Positions 8,184-16,560 of a stretch of DNA of 51,192 bases are shown in pieces. The translations under genes and the position numbers were made by a program. Each line of letters starts with the position of its first letter. Position 1 is the first letter of the stretch. The notes beneath the pieces were generated by a model. That model was not told the DNA's origin and ran no database searches. It worked only from the letters and a program-made list of their open reading frames with translations. Source of the DNA: Phocaeicola sp. (GTDB taxonomy: Bacteria; Bacteroidota; Bacteroidia; Bacteroidales; Bacteroidaceae); assembly GCA_022764505.1 (NCBI GenBank), contig JALEQJ010000005.1, positions 1-51,192 of the forward strand, written 5' to 3'.

Positions 8184-11100
8184 TATTTCTCTATATTTTT
8201 ACGACGTTGGCGTATGAATAAAATCAAACCAGCCAGTACCACCACGCATACTACAGCTACGAGCATATTATTTATAAGCGTTTTGGCATTATCCGTTTCA
8301 TTCATACTTTCTTGTTTCAGCACCATACCTTTATCTCCGGAAACAGATGTTTCTCTGATGTTTTGGATATTTTGCTTGTATTGTTTTGCTATTTCAGGAG
8401 ATGTATTTGAGGAGATAAAGTCTCTTAACTTACTATTGTCGCAAACAAAACCCGAACATGATGGCTTATACTGATTTATGAGTTCTGTATGTAGTCGGGC
8501 TATAGCTTCTAATTTATCCTTAGATGTTTTCCACATACCTTTTCGGGCAGCTTCCATCATGATAGCACTCATTTCTTCCAATGCAGCCGGATTCTGCTTT
8601 TCAAAGAAAGTCCTTACACCCAGATTGAATTCATCTTGCACATAGACATCGTATAGTTTATCCCATAATTCATTGTCTATGACTTCCGGTTTCATAGTTT
8701 CCCAGCCGAAAATGTTTTGCATAATTTCTGCAAAACCTGCAGCAGAACTGGATTCCCCATTCATTTTTTCTTTGATGTAATGAGGATTGAAAATTGTAGT
8801 GCGACTTTCTATACCGATAGCTTCTTTCAACTCTTGCATACGCATGTTGTTATGATTGCGATAATCACTCATATATGCATCCGGTTCTTTACCTGTAACT
8901 TTGCGTATGGCAAGGTTCATTCCACCCATAAACTCGTAAACGTGGTCAAGGCTTATTGCTCCCCAAGTATTGCTTTGGCGAGGTTGTATTACGGCATCGG
9001 TATTCACAAGTGCCGCTTCCAATGCGAATTTTTGTACTTGTTCCCAAGCTTTTTCACTACCATAGAATGCTCCCATGTTTTGTAGATAAACGTCTGCTAT
9101 TTCTGTGGTGTTATCCCATTTTCCACTACTTTGTACCATATCTGTAATACCTGTACCATAATTCCCGTTTACCCCACCGAATACACGATAAGTGGATACT
9201 TCTCTGGCTTGTTTGGGAGAAAGTCCTTTTTCTATCAGTGTACGTTCAGCATCGACTACACTCTGCGACACGTAATTGTCATAATTGTCATTCTTTGCTG
9301 CAGCAGCCATTTCTACTGCACGAGAAATCAAGAATAAACGAGAAGCTGCAATGTCTCTCAACTGCCCACTGGTCTGTACTACGACATCTATTCGGGGACG
9401 CTCTAACTCTTCGGAAGGTATCAGGCGAATATCTGTTACACGCCCGAAAACGTCTCGTATAGGCTCTACTCCCAGCATATATAAAATTTGTGCTATGGTA
9501 GCTCCTTCTGTTTCTACAAATTCACCACTCCATAAGGTATAACTTACTTTGCGTGGAATAGAATCATTATGACGTTTACGGTACATCTCAATAGTATTCT
9601 TAGCCAGTTCTTTTCCTCGTTCCCAAGCTAATTCACTTGGAGTAGCTTCTGCATTGATAGCATAGAGGTTACGCCCTGTAGGAATTGTGTTGGGGTTTGC
9701 TATTGGGTCTCCTCCCGGAGATGGAGTTGTATACCCGCCATTCATCGCATTGAGGAGAGACACAAATTCTATTTCGGGACTTTCTTCCAGTGCATGTTTG
9801 TAGTTTCCTACATTGGCAAGGGTACGCTCTATTTCCAAGATTACACGTGAGAATTCTTTTTCTTGTTTTGTATATTCTTTTCCACCATTAAACATGGCTT
9901 TCATTTGTGCTTGAACATCTGTTTGGGGAGCTTCCTTTTTCTTTGTCTTTTCCGGGCGTTTGCCTATTTTAGGTATCCATGAAGGGTGCTTTCCTTTCAT
10001 TTCTGATGAAGACTTACCATTAGAATGTTTCATGGTGCCGGAAGCAGACATAGACATCATTTTGGACAGTAGATCGTCATATTTCACTTGTGCAGCCTCA
10101 ATCTCACGTGCTTTGTCTAATTCGGCTTGTGTAATATTAGCTGTAGCACAGATAAGATGATCCGAGAAAGCGATTTTCCCTTCCAAAAGACGATTTACCA
10201 AATCTCGTGCAGGTGTCAGATAACGCTGTGTAAAAAGAGATGTATGTTTTTCCAAGTCTTTAGTAGACTTTCCACGTAACTTGTCAAGAGCCAGCCATGA
10301 ATAAGCTATAGGTTCTGTAGACATGGCAAATACACTACTTCTTATGCGTTCAGAGGAATACTGTTTCCCCATGGTGTAGAGTTCACCGGTTACTTTTTCA
10401 TTGGCGAGTTCCTCTGCAAAGGATTCTATTCGTGAGATTTCTTTCTCTGTGTATGGTTTATTCAAAACAGAATCTAAGCGTAGTTCTCTATGTATTCCAA
10501 GTTTAACAGTCAATTGCTTTACTTTTAGTGCGGCTTTTTCTATAGGGTTTTTCCCATCTGCATAGAGTAAGGTATTGTATTGCTGAATAGCCGTACATAA
10601 TTCTTTATATATGCCACGAACATTGCTTTCCATAAATGGTGGCGTGAGATGGGATTGTAGTGTGGCATACGAACGTCTTTTGGCAATGACACCTTCTCCT
10701 ACGTCTCCAATGGAATAAATATAGAGATGTGGCATACTGCCAACCAAGATATCTGACCAGTCTTTACTACTCAAAGCAACTTGCTTTCTGGGTGTAAATT
10801 CCAAACTGCCATGAGTGCCGAAATGAATCATAAGATCTGCATTGAAAGCATATTGTGCCCATAGATATGACGCAATGTAAGCATGAGGTGGGGCTGCATC
10901 TGTGCCGTGAACTATAGCAAAGTGGTCATCTCCTGCACCGGCTGCTAATTGAGGTAATAATACAACATTCCCTAATTGAACACGAGGTAATGCCAATTCT
11001 CCTTTATCTGTACTGATATAGCTTCCCGGAAACTTTCCATCAAGAGCCACTACACTATCCATCAATTCCGCACGTACGGATTTCTTTGTCCATTCTGCAT

Positions 11101-12445
11101 AATCTTTGGCAGAGATCAGTTCCGGATTTCCGTATTTCAAGAAATCATTGTGTGCTCCTTTTGCATACGCATTATATACGGAACCTTGCTTGTTAAAAAG
11201 TGCCGCCAGTTGGGCAGGAGATTCCGGTAAGTTTTCTATGTGATAGCCTTCTTGCTTCATTCTTACCAATAAATTGTAGAGAGAGGCAGGAACCTCCATA
11301 CCTGCAGCTGTCAAGGCATTCTGTCCCGGACCTTTATAGTAGTATATGGCAACACGCTTTTGGCGATTGGGTTTGCTCTGTAGAGCGATGTATTTGTTTA
11401 CTGTTGCTACAAACTTTTCTAATCGTTCGGGTATGGAGTTTGAGTACTGAAAACCTTCGTTATCCTGATAATTTCCAAATAGTGTATATGGACGAATAGC
11501 ACCATCTATTTCCGGCATCACAATGCTTTGGGACATAAATCCTCCACTCATACCCATCTTGTCTGCTTCCCATTCTTCTACCAGTCTGTTGGCATTGACA
11601 GTAGCAAACATCGGGATATTCTTCTTTTTGAGATAATCTACAATATAGTCTCCTATGCGTCCGTGTGCCATATTGATTATAGCTACAGGCTGAATTGAAT
11701 CTACCTGAGAACTTTGTATGAGTTCTTTCATATTATGCACAGGATAGACTACATTTCCTGTTTTTTCTAAGGCTGCTACCAATTCTGTAGGTTCTCCCAT
11801 CCAACCTGTAATAATGATATGAGGAGCATTCGGCTTTAATAAATTATTTTCGGATAAGAATCTCTCGTAGCTTGCTACACTGTTAAACTCCAGTGCTTCG
11901 GCATCTGTATGCTTGGGATCTGCATGATAAAATTGTTTTACTTCTTTCTTTATAGGAGCGGCAGGTTCTTTACAGTCAATTTTTTTTCCATCAATGTGAT
12001 ATCTAATGTATGCTAATAGATTACGATAATTGCTACGTCCTCCATTATTGAGATAGCCTTTTATGGTCTCTACGTATACGGAGTCTATAGAAGTAATATC
12101 ATTGTCCGGATTGGTAGTTCTTGTTGTTACGATAGGAAGACCGGCTTCTGCTGCTTCTTCTATAATGGTACGTTGTTCGGCTGTGATACGTAATCCCATA
12201 CCATTTATCAGTACCATATCATACTTATCAATATCGTTCAGATTTTCTAAATCAAGTATGGAGAGTTTGATGCGAGGGTGATCATTTGATTTTGTGATTT
12301 CTCCCAGTGTGATGACCTGATAGTTGAGGAAAGCAATGTGTGTAGTAGAGAACCACAGTTTCCATGCTACGATTCCCAAAACAAAAAGTAACAAGGCAAT
12401 ACTTGCCCATATCTTGACTCTAAAATTCATATTGGATAGTTTCAT
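8183..12445 (-). CDS. hmuS: HmuS: membrane-anchored CobN/Mg-chelatase-like protein, heme-processing
   Basis: At 1420 residues this has the length and motifs of the CobN/ChlH large chelatase subunit. The diagnostic HFGTHGSLE is at residues 541-549, and conserved TPSPGGDP and GVNGNYGTG segments follow. Unlike true CobN it has a membrane anchor at each end: an N-terminal TM near residues 12-30 and a C-terminal TM (NMLVAVVCVVVLAGLILF) followed by basic residues, so most of it should face the periplasm. A charged low-complexity insert lies near residues 800-850. HmuS proteins of Bacteroidetes have been linked to removing iron from heme, leaving protoporphyrin. Its place between hmuR and hmuT supports that over cobalamin synthesis, and no other cobalamin gene is nearby. 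Confidence 0.9.
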   Translation of the reverse strand: MKLSNMNFRVKIWASIALLLFVLGIVAWKLWFSTTHIAFLNYQVITLGEITKSNDHPRIKLSILDLENLNDIDKYDMVLINGMGLRITAEQRTIIEEAAEAGLPIVTTRTTNPDNDITSIDSVYVETIKGYLNNGGRSNYRNLLAYIRYHIDGKKIDCKEPAAPIKKEVKQFYHADPKHTDAEALEFNSVASYERFLSENNLLKPNAPHIIITGWMGEPTELVAALEKTGNVVYPVHNMKELIQSSQVDSIQPVAIINMAHGRIGDYIVDYLKKKNIPMFATVNANRLVEEWEADKMGMSGGFMSQSIVMPEIDGAIRPYTLFGNYQDNEGFQYSNSIPERLEKFVATVNKYIALQSKPNRQKRVAIYYYKGPGQNALTAAGMEVPASLYNLLVRMKQEGYHIENLPESPAQLAALFNKQGSVYNAYAKGAHNDFLKYGNPELISAKDYAEWTKKSVRAELMDSVVALDGKFPGSYISTDKGELALPRVQLGNVVLLPQLAAGAGDDHFAIVHGTDAAPPHAYIASYLWAQYAFNADLMIHFGTHGSLEFTPRKQVALSSKDWSDILVGSMPHLYIYSIGDVGEGVIAKRRSYATLQSHLTPPFMESNVRGIYKELCTAIQQYNTLLYADGKNPIEKAALKVKQLTVKLGIHRELRLDSVLNKPYTEKEISRIESFAEELANEKVTGELYTMGKQYSSERIRSSVFAMSTEPIAYSWLALDKLRGKSTKDLEKHTSLFTQRYLTPARDLVNRLLEGKIAFSDHLICATANITQAELDKAREIEAAQVKYDDLLSKMMSMSASGTMKHSNGKSSSEMKGKHPSWIPKIGKRPEKTKKKEAPQTDVQAQMKAMFNGGKEYTKQEKEFSRVILEIERTLANVGNYKHALEESPEIEFVSLLNAMNGGYTTPSPGGDPIANPNTIPTGRNLYAINAEATPSELAWERGKELAKNTIEMYRKRHNDSIPRKVSYTLWSGEFVETEGATIAQILYMLGVEPIRDVFGRVTDIRLIPSEELERPRIDVVVQTSGQLRDIAASRLFLISRAVEMAAAAKNDNYDNYVSQSVVDAERTLIEKGLSPKQAREVSTYRVFGGVNGNYGTGITDMVQSSGKWDNTTEIADVYLQNMGAFYGSEKAWEQVQKFALEAALVNTDAVIQPRQSNTWGAISLDHVYEFMGGMNLAIRKVTGKEPDAYMSDYRNHNNMRMQELKEAIGIESRTTIFNPHYIKEKMNGESSSAAGFAEIMQNIFGWETMKPEVIDNELWDKLYDVYVQDEFNLGVRTFFEKQNPAALEEMSAIMMEAARKGMWKTSKDKLEAIARLHTELINQYKPSCSGFVCDNSKLRDFISSNTSPEIAKQYKQNIQNIRETSVSGDKGMVLKQESMNETDNAKTLINNMLVAVVCVVVLAGLILFIRQRRKNIEK

Positions 12446-14595
12446 TTTTTATTCAGCATTTTATCTATGTCTACAGATACTCCTATAGAACAGGTAGTTC
12501 CTGTTGTGCTTGGAGAATTTTTATAATAGTAATCAGGGCGATAATTGAATAGATTATCTACGGATAATGTGAGATTCAGTCCACGCTTTATACGCTGTGT
12601 CAAATTTAGCTTCCACATCGTATAACCCGGGTATGTTTGTTTCTCTGTTTCTTCATAAGATGTACTCTTGGTATATATATCGGTAGTAACTTTAGATAAG
12701 AAACGTCCGGAAAGAGATAAACTCAGCCCATAATTCTTCCACTCTCTGTCATATGCTAAACGTACTGTAGCTGTGTGAGGGCGTGTAGAGGAAAGTATTG
12801 CTTGCCCTTTTTTAATATTTTCGTAGGTATAAGCGTATGAAAGACGCCAAGATATACCACAAGGATATCTTCCGGAAGCGTTGGCATCTATTCCTGCTAC
12901 TTGAAGTTTTGACATATTGGTATAGACTTGACCTGCTAATGCTTTATTCCAAACCGTAGTGATACGATTCTCCACTATATTATAGAATCCTGTGATGGTG
13001 ATGTTATGATTGTCTTTGATATATTCTCCGGAAAGTGAAAAATTATGGCTTGATTCCGGTTTCAGATTCGGATTTCCATAAATCATAAAGATATTTGCCA
13101 TAAAGAAATTCATATACATTTCTTTGAGAGTGGGGGCACGGAAACCTTTGGCATAAGAACCTCTGAGTGAGCATTTCCCCAGTTTATACATTAAGCCAAT
13201 CTTAGGAGACAGGTGCTTGAGCTTTGACTCAGAGAAATAGTCAAAGCGAAGACCGGCAATAATGTTTATTTTCTTATTGGGATTCCAATCCAGTTGTGCA
13301 AAAGCATCTGCGGTGTATTGGACATAACTACCACCGTCTTTGAATTGATAAGACATCAGGTAGTCTCGCATATAATCTCCACCTATGGTAAGTATCTGTT
13401 TATCCAGGAAAGTGTGGTTATAAAGTGTGCGTAGAGTATGCTGTACATTGCTATAATCTCGTACATCAAGTTTGTCTCCTACCAAGTAATCACTTTTGTC
13501 ATACTGGTCAAATAAGTAGGAAACTTCTATATCATTACGTTTATTGATATTGTAGTTTCCTTTGAGACCTCCGGTAAAACTGCGGAAATGATCTGTCTGA
13601 CTTTCGGAAGCGTTTCGTTCACGGAAGAAGTAGCCTAAGCGACCTGTAAACTTCAGATTTTCTGTAGGCTTAAAGATCAAACGCTCTTTTATATTGAAAG
13701 TGGAGTTCCCATAAATCTTCTTGTAATCTCCTATTTTATCATCTTTGGCTCCTTGAGACAAATCTATAGCATCTATAGAGGTGCGTTGCACATTGGTAGT
13801 AGAACTGAATCGTCCGGTGTTAAAGCTAAATGTACCGCCATAGCGTTGCTCATTGTGTGCACTATATCTGGCATTTATATTGATAGCCCATGGCTCTTCC
13901 GACTCTTTACTGATGACGTTGATGACACCACCTACCGCATTGGAGCCATAGAGGGAGGAAGATGCTCCTTTTACTATTTCAATGCGTTGTACATTGTTCA
14001 TATTCAACCTGCTATAATCTATATTGTCCAGTGTTTCTCCTGCCAGTCGTTCTCCGTCTGTAAGGAATAGCACAGAGTTTCCTCCGAATCCTGTCATATT
14101 GAGGGCGGTTTGCTGATTCATGGCATAGGAAAATTCTATACCGGGTAATTCTGTTTGAAGTAAGTCTCCTATATGAGTAGCATCTACTCTTTTGATATCC
14201 GATTCTGAGATAACTCTGGTAACGATAGGAACTTCTTTCAATAACTTTGGGGTACGTGTACCTGTTACCACAACTTGATCCAGCATTAAATCGTTTTCCG
14301 TAAGCATAAAATTATACGGACCATTGTGATGCTTGCTTACCATTTGTTTTTTTTCAAGAAAACCAATGTAAGACGCTATCAATGTATATGTCTTGTATTC
14401 AGGTAGATTTACTGTATAGTATCCTTGTTCGTTGGTTGTAGTACCGAGTGTCGGAAGTTCTTTTACTGTAATGATGGCACCGAGCAAGGGATTTCCATTT
14501 TTATCCGATATAGTGCCGAAGATCTTGTATTGAGCTGTAGCGCAGACTGTAAAAATCATGGTAAGCAGTACAGCATATGTTATCTTTCTTATCAT
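12442..14595 (-). CDS. hmuR: HmuR: TonB-dependent heme receptor
   Basis: A 717-residue outer-membrane receptor. A signal peptide (to about residue 21, CATAQ) precedes a carboxypeptidase-regulatory-like beta domain (about 24-105), a plug domain (about 115-230, with VVVTGTRTPKLLKEVPIVTRVIS) and a 22-strand barrel. The heme-receptor box is present as FRAP (485-488) and NPNL (508-511). The 19 residues between them contain no His but four Met, whereas the P. gingivalis receptor uses a His there. The C-terminus ends in basic residues, not the usual aromatic one. It overlaps hmuY and hmuS by 4 nt each. It should import heme delivered by HmuY, powered by TonB encoded elsewhere. Confidence 0.93.
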   Translation of the reverse strand: MIRKITYAVLLTMIFTVCATAQYKIFGTISDKNGNPLLGAIITVKELPTLGTTTNEQGYYTVNLPEYKTYTLIASYIGFLEKKQMVSKHHNGPYNFMLTENDLMLDQVVVTGTRTPKLLKEVPIVTRVISESDIKRVDATHIGDLLQTELPGIEFSYAMNQQTALNMTGFGGNSVLFLTDGERLAGETLDNIDYSRLNMNNVQRIEIVKGASSSLYGSNAVGGVINVISKESEEPWAININARYSAHNEQRYGGTFSFNTGRFSSTTNVQRTSIDAIDLSQGAKDDKIGDYKKIYGNSTFNIKERLIFKPTENLKFTGRLGYFFRERNASESQTDHFRSFTGGLKGNYNINKRNDIEVSYLFDQYDKSDYLVGDKLDVRDYSNVQHTLRTLYNHTFLDKQILTIGGDYMRDYLMSYQFKDGGSYVQYTADAFAQLDWNPNKKINIIAGLRFDYFSESKLKHLSPKIGLMYKLGKCSLRGSYAKGFRAPTLKEMYMNFFMANIFMIYGNPNLKPESSHNFSLSGEYIKDNHNITITGFYNIVENRITTVWNKALAGQVYTNMSKLQVAGIDANASGRYPCGISWRLSYAYTYENIKKGQAILSSTRPHTATVRLAYDREWKNYGLSLSLSGRFLSKVTTDIYTKSTSYEETEKQTYPGYTMWKLNLTQRIKRGLNLTLSVDNLFNYRPDYYYKNSPSTTGTTCSIGVSVDIDKMLNKK

Positions 14596-15251
14596 AATTG
14601 TACAGGGTATAAGTAGTCTATGGTCATGAAACCTTTTACGGCAGCGTCATTCATATAATTCTTAAGACGAATAGCCGCATAAGAGCCGTCTTTGATTCGC
14701 AGTATATATATTTTCCCGGAAGGAGTGTAAATGGGTGGCATAGTAGAAGTATCTACATGAAGCCACTTAGACAGGCAGGGATTGTAGTAATCGTCCTTGC
14801 GTACAACAATGCCTTCCATCATTTTGGAAAGGTCTATGATAATGCGGTTTTTGCTCCATTCATCTGGGATAAAAGCATTCTCCGGTAATGATTTTATGGC
14901 AGGTAAAGAGTTGAAATCGGTAGCATCACATTCTGCCACAGTACCATTGTTTGTTTTTGCATCATAGCGGTGTATCGCGAAATCCCAATCGGCAGGTGCC
15001 TTATCTTCTACCGCTGCCGAGACTACTTGTTTCTGATGTAAGTCTATATAATGCCATTGTTTATAATCTGTGGCATCTATATATATGCGTCCTGTTTTGG
15101 CTTTATCATTGATTTGAATAAATCCGAATTCTTTTTTTTCCTTTGGAAGTGGTTCATCATAAATACCTCCAAGGATACCATTACATGCGGGGAGCAATAG
15201 CAAAGCTATCGCTCCCCAGATATAAGTATGTATTTTCTTATGCAAAGTCAT
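14592..15251 (-). CDS. hmuY: HmuY-like heme-binding lipoprotein
   Basis: A 219-residue surface lipoprotein (signal core residues 11-20, lipidated Cys23). It carries the HmuY hallmarks IDATDYKQWHYIDL (58-71) and DWDFAIHRYD (88-97), and WLHVDTSTMPPIY (163-175), which aligns with the HmuY heme-pocket strand. HmuY captures heme from host hemoproteins and passes it to HmuR. P. gingivalis HmuY uses two His ligands. By my hand alignment these positions here fall on Thr168/Met171 and Met144 or Met145, so this protein probably belongs to the methionine-ligated subgroup known from other Bacteroidetes. It follows the calycin-like gene by 18 nt and overlaps hmuR by 4 nt. Confidence 0.88.
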   Translation of the reverse strand: MTLHKKIHTYIWGAIALLLLPACNGILGGIYDEPLPKEKKEFGFIQINDKAKTGRIYIDATDYKQWHYIDLHQKQVVSAAVEDKAPADWDFAIHRYDAKTNNGTVAECDATDFNSLPAIKSLPENAFIPDEWSKNRIIIDLSKMMEGIVVRKDDYYNPCLSKWLHVDTSTMPPIYTPSGKIYILRIKDGSYAAIRLKNYMNDAAVKGFMTIDYLYPVQL

Positions 15252-15269
15252 TTTGGGTAAATAGAGATT

Positions 15270-15713
15270 TTAGTTAGTCGCACTTGGTGCGGTACCGGGA
15301 TTTAGAGTAATGGTGAGTCCTCCCATAACTGCGGGGACATGGAATACAATTACGTATGTATCCTTTGCTATATTTTTTGTTCCTGTTACCGTGAAATCAT
15401 AATCATTCTTTTTATCACTCATACCCATAGCTACAGTTCCTTTTCCTGTGAAGGTATATTCTTCTCCTTTTTGAGTGATGGTAACAGTTGGGGCTTTGAA
15501 TGATCCCCATACTTTGGATTCAAAAGTTACTGTAAGGGTTTTATCTTTATTGGCAGTAACCTGTACTGTTTCATTCTCTGTATATTTGTTTTGGAAATAC
15601 TTGCAACCTGCATTTGTATATCCTTTGTATGATCCTGCTAAAAGTAACTCTACGGGTGCTTTACCTACCATAAAGTCTATGGTAAGTCCTCCCATTACTG
15701 TCGGAATCTTAAA
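15270..15713 (-). pseudogene. Second calycin-like domain, cut off from its signal peptide by a TAA codon
   Basis: This stretch continues the reading frame of 15714-16097 after one TAA codon (15714-15716). It begins FKIPTVMGGLTIDF, the missing end of the first repeat, and then carries a second full repeat (AGSYKGYTNAGCKYFQNKYT onward, closing with FHVPAVMGGLTITL). The first ATG available, at 15695, lies in the middle of a beta strand and has no signal peptide, so independent translation would give a cytosolic fragment. The likeliest reading is the C-terminal half of a two-domain surface lipoprotein inactivated by a point mutation, or a sequencing error. Confidence 0.75.
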
Positions 15714-16097
15714 TTATATTTGCGCATTTGTTTTAGAACTGATTTTAGCGGAAAGTTCACAGTCGTAAGAAGATTTTTTATCTCCTCTTCCCATAGAGGC
15801 TTTTCCTTTGCCTGTGAGCGTATAGAAATCTCCGGTCTTGCTTATTTGAGCTTTATCTATCATAAAATCGCCCCAAGTAGTAGACTTAAATGATACTTTT
15901 GCGGAACCGTCTGTATTTTCTGTGATGGCAATCGTTTCCTTATCTGTGCATTTGTTTTGGAAATAGGTGGAGTTGGCAAGGGTATAACCATCATAGTTTC
16001 CGACTATTTCTGCTACTGTGGGCAGATTATCTTCTTTGCTACAGGATACAACGCATAAAGCTGCTGTTATCACAAGTAAAATGTTTCTTATTTTCAT
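15714..16097 (-). CDS. Calycin-like lipoprotein, first gene of the heme operon (truncated)
   Basis: A 127-residue lipoprotein: signal to Cys19 (lipobox VVSC), then one Bacteroidales calycin-like (lipocalin-like) beta domain starting VGNYDGYTLANSTYFQNK. The domain stops at NAQI just before its last strands, because of a TAA that is in frame with a second copy of the domain (15270-15713). Without the stop the product would be a 275-residue protein with two tandem domains. It sits 18 nt (from the downstream end) before hmuY and directly after the operon promoter, so a heme- or metal-related surface role is plausible but unproven. Losing the last strands would probably prevent closure of the barrel. 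Confidence 0.7.
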   Translation of the reverse strand: MKIRNILLVITAALCVVSCSKEDNLPTVAEIVGNYDGYTLANSTYFQNKCTDKETIAITENTDGSAKVSFKSTTWGDFMIDKAQISKTGDFYTLTGKGKASMGRGDKKSSYDCELSAKISSKTNAQI

Positions 16098-16125
16098 AAT
16101 ATCCGTGTTTGTTTTTTTTCAATTG

Positions 16126-16156
16126 CAAAATTATGGGCTTGTGAAAGGGAAGTCAA
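16126..16156 (-). promoter_or_regulatory. Promoter of the calycin-hmuYRSTUV operon
   Basis: On the minus strand TTG (16154-16156), a 20-nt spacer, and TAATTTTG (16126-16133) match the Bacteroidetes -33/-7 consensus closely. The start codon follows 28 nt after the -7 box. The inverted repeat AATACC-N8-GGTATT (16155-16174) overlaps the -33 element and could be an operator. Confidence 0.65.
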
Positions 16157-16346
16157 TACCTTAATTGGGGTATTTCTGTGGAGAGGAATTTTGTGAATTT
16201 ACCTTATTGTAGGTATTTGTTTTTTTATTGTAGTCTGATAAATTCTTTGATAGATATAGCTGTAAGGCTGTTTCCTTGTTTGTGAAGTCTGTCCTTAATA
16301 GTTCATTTTTAGTTTAGCAAAAGTATATCTTGTGAGGCGTGTAGAT

Positions 16347-16519
16347 GTTCCTTATCCTTTGCTTTCTATTTTCTATTTCGTACCACGGTTTATATATTTC
16401 GTGGTGTGGTTTATATAAACTTCTATGGGGGGTTACAAGAACTTCGATACCGAATAAAACACTGAAGCTGATGGGGCGGAAAAGAAATAGGCTTTGGCAA
16501 AAAATGCCAAAGCCTATTT
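16347..16519. repeat. Dispersed intergenic repeat, copy 2 (right side of heme operon)
   Basis: Same orientation and block order as 6361-6524: a TATTTCGT motif, GGTTTATATAAAC, GAATAAAACACT, AAGCTGATGG, then the hairpin. The two copies bracket the heme operon. A 79-codon open frame across it is not a credible gene. Confidence 0.75.
16485..16519 (-). terminator. Terminator after the beta-barrel gene
   Basis: A 15-bp perfect stem with the same arm sequences as the hairpin at 6489-6524 but a loop of five A. On the minus strand it ends in a T-rich stretch. It lies 41 nt after the stop of 16561-17199. Confidence 0.75.
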
Positions 16520-16560
16520 TGTACCCCTGTTCTATCGGAGAGGCTGATATCTGTGCACAG

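Noticed and set aside
8183-12445. CobN cobaltochelatase for vitamin B12 synthesis
   Set aside because: Membrane anchors at both ends and location in the hmu operon, with no other B12 genes, favour HmuS.
15714-15716. Programmed readthrough or selenocysteine-type recoding at the calycin-gene stop
   Set aside because: The codon is TAA, not TGA or TAG, and no flanking recoding structure stands out. Mutation or sequencing error is simpler, though not excluded.
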